A DNA stretch of 64,000 nucleotides from Paenibacillus rhizosphaerae (GTDB taxonomy: Bacteria > Bacillota > Bacilli > Paenibacillales > Paenibacillaceae): positions 62,001-126,000 of the forward strand of contig NZ_JACHXJ010000004.1 in NCBI RefSeq assembly GCF_014192015.1, read 5' to 3'. Below are positions 59,001 through 64,000 of this stretch, in pieces (position 1 is the first letter of the stretch; each line of letters begins with the position of its first letter). The notes beneath the pieces are model-generated. The model saw only the letters and a program-made list of their open reading frames with translations, did not search any database and was not told the origin of the DNA. The position numbers and the translations under genes were made by a program.

Positions 59001-59486
59001 ACGGGGGATGGCCGGTTTGATCCTGACCGTACGGTGACCCGCGCGGAATTTGCGGCGATTCTGGTCCGCGCGTTAGGACTTGCCGGTGGCGGCCAATCGA
59101 GCAGCTATGCCGATGTGAAGGCCGCCGATTGGTATTCGGAAGCTGTAACCCTCGCCCAGAAATACGGCATCGTGAACGGCTACAGCGACGGTACCTTCCG
59201 TCCCGGCCATACGATCACCCGCGAGGAGGCACTGGTCATGTTCAATCGGGCCGGCAAGCTCGCCCGTTTGGAATCCGGCGCTGACCAGGAAGGCGTAAGC
59301 CATGCACTCTCCGTATTTGCGGACAGTGAGGCCGTGTCGGGCTGGGCGGCTCAGGCCGTGGCCGAAGCGGTTCATAACGAGCTGCTGGACGGCCTTAGAA
59401 GTCAACTGCAGCCGAAGAAAGAGATCACCAGATTGGAAACGGCCGAAATCCTTCAGCGCTTGCTGGAGAAGTCAGGCCTCATCTAA
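56034..59486 (+). CDS. large secreted surface protein with InlB-type repeat and three SLH modules
   Basis: Protein of 1150 residues. Signal peptide 1-28 (ending MAAFAE); an acidic Gly/Ser/Glu-rich stretch (about 118-215); a beta-sandwich region (about 345-575) with LPFEFSFYGKKYGQVWVDIN and NGGIYF, like nidogen-type or GEVED-linked domains; one InlB/Listeria-Bacteroides repeat (579-655: YSVTYNDNG, GYDFAGWSQHSDGSGT, LYAVWTP); a second Gly/Asn-rich linker (about 660-735); an uncharacterised domain (740-960); and three SLH modules at about 967, 1023 and 1096 that bind pyruvylated cell-wall polymer. It is monocistronic. Probably an adhesin or wall-associated protein; no catalytic motif seen. Confidence 0.9.
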   Translation: MHRLKKLSLGAVLMFGLQQLYPMAAFAEIAVEPQEDPFVFYVSDNDYGEGYKLRVSSYNDQEDFLYEETSENPPNEPFVISINPYDNPWIPHVDLEDPHPITFRVETVKIGGSRGSEEGTSSEGSEGSGGSSGSDGGSTEPDNPAGENGTGAGEDGSTSGGEVGDSTTGGTGDGNEGTVGSNSGETGGIGGSESGETDTGDEGLGDPIPGNSGEPGDLPGIGFEWMSAKVQQEDSTGVAAVPGNENSDEIVDSADYTWRPVATVEGDIPVAPESVDDLRVLVASGNSLGISVGEGDEGFKYDENTHTVHYKVNLPKGGPYLVEATVDGDPYGSALVKPVTGVNRFPSKTLVEGHEIHTYFAVDADPLVPYTLEQLEGMDDSLDAADGQAVDFGGQTYNASKEVKLPFEFSFYGKKYGQVWVDINGGIYFDNYSTSGPEEYPDVDAPPALQAYVSGLRLNPNDPHSKILTKMIGEEGDRKYIVQWNNVYFYNADAPITFQAILFENGDVQYQYPNITIENREYDDGEASTIGIQAGQGLSQNYLLYSHRLSMIESNQAIRFSPVTVSDANPSDPGPRQYSVTYNDNGSSAGVVPVDEQAYGAGDNVTVQGNTGGLKKDGYDFAGWSQHSDGSGTLYKEGDTIPVGSENITLYAVWTPVTPPDHGGDNGNGGGDNGPGGDGGSGGGDNSPGGDGSSGGNGGSTGGGGNTGGSGGGSNNNGGSTGGSTAPTSSGSSTASAPAPVVVNGKSYDGVLQTTTATNNGQTSVTAVLEPSKLQAMLSQAGPGQSVTIPVMQAASTTTLGLTVESLRALETGASQLVIQTANGSYQIPVSEISTSRLARLFQASGDVTGMSVQIIIYRSDAAKAAQLEAASQKMGLQLVTAPVDFRIAASLQGQSLNISPYSTYVQHILPVPAASEGIVSTGVMLDENGAVHPVPTRLAGENGSRTAVVNSLSGGTFALVGYSTSFSDVSGHMQQVVQDLASRLILQGTGDGRFDPDRTVTRAEFAAILVRALGLAGGGQSSSYADVKAADWYSEAVTLAQKYGIVNGYSDGTFRPGHTITREEALVMFNRAGKLARLESGADQEGVSHALSVFADSEAVSGWAAQAVAEAVHNELLDGLRSQLQPKKEITRLETAEILQRLLEKSGLI

Positions 59487-59513
59487 TCGCTGAATCGCTA
59501 TGAAGCATGCAAC

Positions 59514-59548
59514 AGGAAGCTGCGGGAATATTCCCGCAGCTTTTTTTC
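59514..59548 (+). terminator. rho-independent terminator of the SLH gene
   Basis: GAAGCTGCGGGA / TCCCGCAGCTT with loop ATAT, then seven T. Confidence 0.92.
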
Positions 59549-59594
59549 GTTCAGCCGATGCGGCTTCGTAGGACGGGAGGAATAATAAGAAAGG

Positions 59595-60338
59595 TCAGTC
59601 CATACCCGCAAGCGCCTCAAGCTGAGCCCGAATAGGGCCGCGGACGAGACCGCCGTGATAACAAATGACGCTCTCGATCCCGTAATCCAGATACCTCTGC
59701 AGCGAGCGTACCGCCGTGTCCATATCCGGTGTGGAAGGGCGGTGGGCTCCCATAAGCTTGCCGTTGACGCTGAACATCGAATCCCCGGCGACCAGCGTTT
59801 GGCTCCGTTGCAGATACAGACTGAGGTGTCCCGGCGTATGTCCAGGTGTGTAAATCACCTCGATTCCTCCGCAATAGGGCAGCACCTGCCCGTCTTCCAG
59901 CGTGTGATCGACTCTGCCCTTAGGCAGGTTGGCGATCAGAAAAGAGACAATCCGCCTGCGCTCTCCTTCCGGCAAGCCTTCGAGCTGCCAGGCCATGTGC
60001 TCCATGGTTGCCTTCATTAGAGGGCGTTCCCCCTCAATATACGGTTTTTCCAACGGGTGGGCGTATACGTTGATGCTGGCGCCGGCTTCCCGCAGAATCT
60101 CCGGTAGACTGCCGATATGATCGATATCCTGATGAGTCAGCACGATTGCCCGCAGTCGCTCCGCCGGTACGCCGAGCCGCTCCATTTCGGTCCGGATCCG
60201 TCCCCACTGGCCGGGCGTTCCGGTATCCATCAGCACCGCGTCCTGGCCGTCCCATACGAGCGTCGGGTGTAACGTTTGGGGGCCGCCAAATCCATCAATC
60301 TGCAGTTCCAGCATGCTTACACCATTTTCAATGATCAA
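59595..60338 (-). CDS. MBL-fold metallo-hydrolase
   Basis: TTG 60338 follows GGAGGTG at good distance; 247 residues. The metal motif reads THQDIDHIG (68-76): compared with the standard H-x-H-x-D-H, the second His is Asp71. Later ligands are present in YTPGHTPGHLSLYL, GDSMF and the closing CYHGG. Variants with HQDIDH occur in Bacillales hydrolases of the YtnP or lactonase-like group, so the enzyme may still bind one or two metals. Substrate unknown. Monocistronic. Confidence 0.88.
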   Translation of the reverse strand: MIIENGVSMLELQIDGFGGPQTLHPTLVWDGQDAVLMDTGTPGQWGRIRTEMERLGVPAERLRAIVLTHQDIDHIGSLPEILREAGASINVYAHPLEKPYIEGERPLMKATMEHMAWQLEGLPEGERRRIVSFLIANLPKGRVDHTLEDGQVLPYCGGIEVIYTPGHTPGHLSLYLQRSQTLVAGDSMFSVNGKLMGAHRPSTPDMDTAVRSLQRYLDYGIESVICYHGGLVRGPIRAQLEALAGMD

Positions 60339-60494
60339 GGGAACACCTCCTTATAGTCAGGGAATAGCAAACGGGTTACGAAGATAAGTTTCCCTACCAG
60401 ATTAACGATTCAAGCCGGCGTAAGGATACGTGGGCAGTGTGCCGATCGAAAAAACATCCCTGAACCAGGCGGAGAAAGGGACTGGACTTCCGCA

Positions 60495-60536
60495 TAAAAA
60501 GGCGGAAGGCCTGTGGGCCTCCCGCCGTAATCGCAT
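60495..60536 (-). terminator. rho-independent terminator of the repeat-protein gene
   Basis: Read on the minus strand: GGCGGGAGGCC, loop CACA, GGCCTTCCGCC, then TTTTT. It lies just after the stop codon at 60542. Confidence 0.9.
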
Positions 60537-60541
60537 AAATA

Positions 60542-61510
60542 TTAGGATTTCTTCTTGTCGGAGCCTCCAAAGTTCAGGCCGAGCTCGCCGTCATGGGTGC
60601 CGACATTGCCGCCGACCTTGAAGCTGACGCCTTTGCCGCCGCCAACCTGCGCCCCGGCATGCGCCCCAAGACCGTGATCGCCGCCCACATGGGCACCTGC
60701 ACTGACGCCGGCTCCCTGCCCGCCGCCGACCTGGCTGTTCACATAGGCGCCGACGCCGTGATCTCCGCCAAGCTGGGCTTCCGTAGTCAAGCCGATCCCC
60801 TGCTTGATGCCGACATGACCGTCGGCATGGACGCCCAGGCCGTATTTGCCGCCCAGTTGGGCGCCGGTATCGAAGCTGAGGCCGTGGCTGCCGCTTACTC
60901 CGGCTTCACCTTGAACGCCGAGTCCGTAAGATTCGCCGCCGACATGTGTGCCGGCTTGGGTGCTTACTCCGGCGCTGTCCATCTGGCCGCTGGCGCTGAC
61001 GCCAACGCCGTGCTTGCCGCCGATTTCCATGGAGGTGTTCATCTGAACACCTTTTGTGGATTCGGCTTTTTGCTCACCCTTTACGGCTTCGCTTTTCACA
61101 GGTTCTTCTTTTGCGGCCTTTTCCTTGACGGGTTCACTTTTTGCCGCTTCACTTTTCACGGGAGCTTCCTTTACAGCCTCAGGTTTGACTGCCGTATTCT
61201 CAGGGTTTGCCAGCTCTGTTTTCTCGGTAGAAGGGTTAATCTTGAATTTGTAACCTTGAGGCGTGGGCTCAACCCGGTTCCAGTCATAGGAGAACGGCTG
61301 CGGAGTGGTGGGGGCAAACGGATAAGGATACGAGTTGAGCTGCCCGTTCGTGTCATATGCGTAGTACGTGCGGTAGGGAACCGGATAGACGTATTGGGGC
61401 CACATATAGGGAAGGGCGTATGGATAAGAGGATCGCTGGTTGTAAGCATAAGCATACGGGTCCACGCATGGCTGCCAGCACGGCCCGTACGGATGTCCAT
61501 TCGTAATCAT
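60542..61510 (-). CDS. low-complexity protein with 14-residue tandem repeats, coat- or matrix-like
   Basis: ATG 61510 after TATGGAGGTTCCCC; 322 residues, no signal peptide. Residues 1-80 are rich in Tyr, Pro and aromatic residues (YGPCWQPC, YAYAYNQ, PYRTYYAY), like spore-coat proteins. Residues 104-150 are a Lys/Glu/Ala/Pro-Val repeat (PVKSE, PVKEK, AAKEE). From about 190 to 316 a Gly-rich repeat of exactly 14 residues runs, pattern (V/L)GGxxG(L/V)G(V/A)xAxA(Q/H). The end is GSDKKKS. I do not recognise a family. The layout suggests a structural protein, perhaps of the spore coat or exosporium, but no sigma-factor signal was established. Confidence 0.75.
   Translation of the reverse strand: MITNGHPYGPCWQPCVDPYAYAYNQRSSYPYALPYMWPQYVYPVPYRTYYAYDTNGQLNSYPYPFAPTTPQPFSYDWNRVEPTPQGYKFKINPSTEKTELANPENTAVKPEAVKEAPVKSEAAKSEPVKEKAAKEEPVKSEAVKGEQKAESTKGVQMNTSMEIGGKHGVGVSASGQMDSAGVSTQAGTHVGGESYGLGVQGEAGVSGSHGLSFDTGAQLGGKYGLGVHADGHVGIKQGIGLTTEAQLGGDHGVGAYVNSQVGGGQGAGVSAGAHVGGDHGLGAHAGAQVGGGKGVSFKVGGNVGTHDGELGLNFGGSDKKKS
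60563..60943 (-). repeat. 42-bp coding tandem repeat, about nine units
   Basis: Units start at protein residues 190, 205, 219, 233, 247, 261, 275, 289 and 303; all but the first are 14 residues apart. Codons differ between units, so the array is kept by protein selection more than recent duplication. Confidence 0.8.
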
Positions 61511-61661
61511 GGGGAACCTCCATATTTGGATTTAATACTATAACCTATTCACATGGAGCCCGAGGTGACACCCGCCTATGGGTTGTTTTCTTTGCAAGAG
61601 CAGATGTACTATTTTGGGGCTGAGTTAAAGAGCCTGTTGGTCCTTCTCTTATGCCTCCGTA

Positions 61662-61677
61662 TATGACGTTTGTCATA
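61662..61677. promoter_or_regulatory. palindrome upstream of des, candidate DesR site
   Basis: TATGACGTTTGTCATA has six-base arms TATGAC / GTCATA. A related TCATGAC-N5-GGTGACG stretch follows at about 61693-61712. Together they lie 45-60 bases before the des -10, where DesR binds in B. subtilis. Confidence 0.6.
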
Positions 61678-61699
61678 CTCCCTACCTGATGTTCATGAC

Positions 61700-61728
61700 T
61701 ACTCGGTGACGGTCTGGTTTCCTATACT
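61700..61728 (+). promoter_or_regulatory. des promoter with weak -35
   Basis: TATACT at 61723-61728 with TACTCG at the -35 place (17-base spacer). A poor -35 fits an activator-dependent promoter. Confidence 0.5.
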
Positions 61729-61793
61729 TAGGCTAGAAGACGTCCTCGGAAGCCCCGAGTATGACGGCATGCTTCATTCAGGGAGGAAGACAG

Positions 61794-62852
61794 ATGAAAA
61801 CACAAACCAAGGTCACCAATCTAAAAAAAGAAATGGCCCCCTTTGAGAAAAGCAATACGAAATCGAGCATCATGCAGGTTGTGACAACCCTGGGACCTCT
61901 GTTATTGCTCTGGTACGCTGCATATTTAAGCTTATCCGTATCGTATTGGATAACTGTTCCTATAACCCTTATTGCTTCCGGATTCGCCATTCGGACCTTT
62001 ATTATTTTTCACGACTGCTGTCACTATTCTTTCTTTCAGAATCGGCGGGCGAACGAAATCATCGGTATGATTACGGGGATTCTGACGCTTGTGCCGTACC
62101 AGCAGTGGAAGAACGAGCACTCCATTCATCATGCCACGAGCAGCAACCTGGATAAACGGGGGATCGGCGATATGTGGGTGATGACGGTGGATGAATATGC
62201 TGCGGCGTCATGGACTAAGCGGCTGGCTTACCGGTTCTATCGCCATCCGGTTGTTATGCTCGGACTTGGGCCGATCTTCGTGTTTGTCATATCGTACCGT
62301 TTTAACCGTAAAGGAGCGAAGCGGAAGGAACGCATCAACACCCATGTGACGAATGCAGCGATTGTCGGTTTGTATGCAGCGATGTGCTGGGCGGTAGGCT
62401 GGGAGGCGTTCCTGATGGTACAACTCCCGATTTTATTCGTATCCGGGATGCTGGGCATTTGGCTGTTTTACGTGCAGCATCAGTTTGAAGATTCGTACTT
62501 TGAAAATGAGGACGAATGGAGCTACGTAAAAGCTGCGGTGGAAGGAAGCTCGTACTACAAGCTGCCCAAGGTGCTGCAGTGGATCACAGGCAATATCGGT
62601 TTCCATCATGTCCACCATTTGAGCCCGAAGGTGCCCAATTACAATTTGGAAAAGGCGCATAATTCGACGCCGCCGCTTCAGAAGGCTACGACAATTACGC
62701 TCGCGACGAGCTTGGCCTCTCTTAAATTCCGGCTGTGGGACGAGAAGAATAAAACATTTGTCAGCTTTAAGCAGATCAAACTTGGACGGCGGCAAAGCGA
62801 GCGTGGATCTAAACCCATAAAAGCCAGCAGAGCGGGCATACAAGGGGAATAG
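61794..62852 (+). CDS. des: acyl-lipid fatty acid desaturase
   Basis: ATG 61794 after GGGAGGAAGACAG; 352 residues, the same length as B. subtilis Des. Three His boxes bind the di-iron site: HDCCH (73-77), HSIHH (109-113) and HHVHH (271-275). Four to six membrane helices surround them. The enzyme puts a cis double bond (Delta-5 in B. subtilis) into membrane lipid acyl chains using ferredoxin or flavodoxin, which keeps the membrane fluid in the cold. The sensor kinase DesK follows after 68 bases, and a palindrome upstream is a likely DesR site. Confidence 0.95.
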   Translation: MKTQTKVTNLKKEMAPFEKSNTKSSIMQVVTTLGPLLLLWYAAYLSLSVSYWITVPITLIASGFAIRTFIIFHDCCHYSFFQNRRANEIIGMITGILTLVPYQQWKNEHSIHHATSSNLDKRGIGDMWVMTVDEYAAASWTKRLAYRFYRHPVVMLGLGPIFVFVISYRFNRKGAKRKERINTHVTNAAIVGLYAAMCWAVGWEAFLMVQLPILFVSGMLGIWLFYVQHQFEDSYFENEDEWSYVKAAVEGSSYYKLPKVLQWITGNIGFHHVHHLSPKVPNYNLEKAHNSTPPLQKATTITLATSLASLKFRLWDEKNKTFVSFKQIKLGRRQSERGSKPIKASRAGIQGE

Positions 62853-62920
62853 CGCCGTGATCCGGCGTTTATGATAAACTACAAGGAAAAACTATCGTTC
62901 GCACGTCGGGAGGAACGGCC

Positions 62921-64000
62921 TTGCAGAAATGGTATCAAATTTTCCACAGGAGCACAGGACTTAGTCCCTACGTGTGGGTCATCTTTTATATTGTCCCTTT
63001 TTACTTCATATTTCGTTCTTCGTCCACGGTTCATGTGGTGTTCGGCACCCTGATGATTCTGGCGTTCTTCGGCTGCTATGTGCTGTCGTTTGTATCCAAA
63101 GGCTGGTGGCTGTATTTTTGGACGTCCATTCAGATTCTGATATCCCTGGCAATGACCCTGATCTTTGGTTATGTCTATTTCGCGCTGTTCGTTGCGTTCT
63201 TTATCGGAAATATCCATCACCGGGTTGGATTCGTCACGCTGTATACGATTCACCTCGTCACGACGATGGTCACGGTGAATTATGAATATGTAACGCAGAA
63301 TCCCGTCATGATTACCCAAATTCCGTTTGTTCTGATCAGTCTGATCGCGGTGATTCTGCTGCCTGTCACCACATACTATCGGAACAAGCGAGGGAAACTG
63401 GAGATACAGCTGGAGGATGCGAATAAGCGGATTTCCGAACTGGTGAAGCTGGAGGAACGCCAAAGGATTGCCCGTGATCTCCATGATACGCTGGGTCAGA
63501 AGCTGTCCCTTATCGGGCTGAAGAGTGATTTGGCCGGCAGATTAATCAGCACGGACCCGGCTCAGGCGCAGGCTGAGATCAACGATGTGCGTCAAACGGC
63601 AAGAAATGCTCTGAAAGAAGTGCGGGATATGGTCACGCAGATGCGCGGCACGCGCCTCGAAGATGAAATGTTCCGCATCAAGCAGATCCTTAAGGCAGCC
63701 GAGATTGAATTTGTTATGGCAGGAGACCCGATTCTCAGCAATACCTCGTTATTGGTTGAAAATGTGCTGAGCATGTGCCTGAAAGAAGCGGTGACGAATG
63801 TAGTCAAACACAGCGGCGCTACCGTCTGCTCGATCGTCATCGAGTCGTCTGCAACCGAGCTGACGATGAAGGTCATCGACAATGGAATTGGAATCCAAAC
63901 GGACCCGGTCTTGGCCAGAGGAAGCGGACTGCGCGGGATGAAAGAACGGCTGGAGTTCGTAAACGGCAGCATGGAAATCACCGCGGGCATCGATCCGGGC
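62921..64000 (+). CDS. desK: thermosensor histidine kinase DesK (3' end beyond window)
   Basis: TTG 62921 follows GGGAGGAACGG; 360 codons are seen without a stop. The N-terminal half has about five membrane helices and starts LSPYVWVIFYIVPFYFIFRS, very like B. subtilis DesK. A linker coiled coil (LEDANKRISELVKLEERQ) leads to the HisKA_3 motif RIARDLHDTLGQKLSLIGLK, with the phosphorylated His at residue 188, the same number as in B. subtilis. The ATPase part has LKEAVTNVVKHS and GSGLRGMKERLEF. It senses membrane thickness in the cold and signals through DesR, presumably encoded just past the window. Confidence 0.95.
   Translation, partial: MQKWYQIFHRSTGLSPYVWVIFYIVPFYFIFRSSSTVHVVFGTLMILAFFGCYVLSFVSKGWWLYFWTSIQILISLAMTLIFGYVYFALFVAFFIGNIHHRVGFVTLYTIHLVTTMVTVNYEYVTQNPVMITQIPFVLISLIAVILLPVTTYYRNKRGKLEIQLEDANKRISELVKLEERQRIARDLHDTLGQKLSLIGLKSDLAGRLISTDPAQAQAEINDVRQTARNALKEVRDMVTQMRGTRLEDEMFRIKQILKAAEIEFVMAGDPILSNTSLLVENVLSMCLKEAVTNVVKHSGATVCSIVIESSATELTMKVIDNGIGIQTDPVLARGSGLRGMKERLEFVNGSMEITAGIDPG

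Noticed and set aside
60563..60943. Regular 42-bp periodicity that could suggest a CRISPR-like array
   Set aside because: The period is a multiple of three in a coding frame, the units vary at the DNA level, there are no unique spacers, and no cas genes are nearby.
60593..61543. A 316-codon plus-strand frame opposite the repeat protein
   Set aside because: Its codons mirror the Gly-rich repeats of the minus-strand gene, it lacks a ribosome binding site, and the minus-strand frame has a good GGAGG and a terminator.
1..64000. Insertion sequences, prophage, integrases, tRNA or rRNA genes
   Set aside because: I looked for transposase or integrase motifs and for typical tRNA TTC-loop patterns and saw none. 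A covariance scan was not possible, so a missed tRNA cannot be fully excluded.

Overview
The window looks like chromosomal DNA of a Paenibacillus-type endospore-forming Firmicute (Bacillales). Reasons seen in the sequence: mid-50s percent GC by eye, strong GGAGG ribosome binding sites with frequent TTG and GTG starts, sigma-A type promoters, a large secreted protein with C-terminal SLH modules, a short-form transaldolase, a Des/DesK pair that matches the Bacillus membrane-fluidity system, and CtsR- and Rex-type operators. No tRNA, rRNA, CRISPR array, insertion sequence or phage gene was seen. It is a mosaic of small metabolic, transport and regulatory operons, many with a readable operator next to their own regulator gene.

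Layout. 1-3 kb: end of a YfbR-like HD nucleotidase, a phosphodiester glycosidase and a GT2-GtrA glycosyltransferase. 3-6.4 kb: a MerR-like DNA-binding protein, a lipoprotein, the 3' relic of an SLH gene, and a small minus-strand operon facing a TetR regulator across three copies of one palindrome. 7.3-11.2 kb: ADP-ribosylglycohydrolase, an epoxide hydrolase divergent from a WYL regulator, and a CtsR-controlled Hsp20. 11.3-17.1 kb: an NADH oxidase behind two Rex/Fnr-like palindromes, a frameshifted NTF2-fold gene, and a sulfur operon (ArsR-rhodanese fusion, cysteine desulfurase, MFS). 17.4-21.2 kb: an amino-acid ABC importer with fused binding protein and permease, and a PadR-DUF2812 pair.

21.3-24.5 kb holds a compact three-gene set resembling the vanG/vanC class: a D-Ala-D-Ser type ligase, a VanXY-like D,D-peptidase and a PLP racemase, translationally coupled and placed behind three 11-bp-spaced direct repeats typical of an OmpR-family activator. 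No sensor kinase or response regulator lies next to it. 25-27 kb: a second SLH relic, then a MATE exporter with a long leader. 27.1-33.8 kb: a 2-aminoethylphosphonate uptake and degradation operon (ABC importer, PhnW, PhnX) divergent from a DeoR regulator. 33.8-41.9 kb: small regulator-enzyme pairs (ArsR/VOC, apparently leaderless; LysE/AraC; YdhK; LCP; monooxygenase and FMN reductase; TetR/SDR; HxlR).

42-45.4 kb encodes zwf, gnd and tal, a pentose-phosphate cluster. 45.7-50.8 kb is a three-gene operon of two ABC exporters, each with an unusual N-terminal module and a four-cysteine zinc ribbon, flanking a DUF1854 protein; this is the least understood system in the window. 51.4-55.7 kb covers carbohydrate uptake and deacetylation (GPH-type MFS, ChbG-like deacetylase, uridine kinase, AXE1 esterase). 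56-64 kb: a 1150-residue SLH surface protein, an MBL-fold hydrolase, a Tyr/Pro-rich protein with a 14-residue tandem repeat, and the des-desK cold-response genes, desK running off the end.
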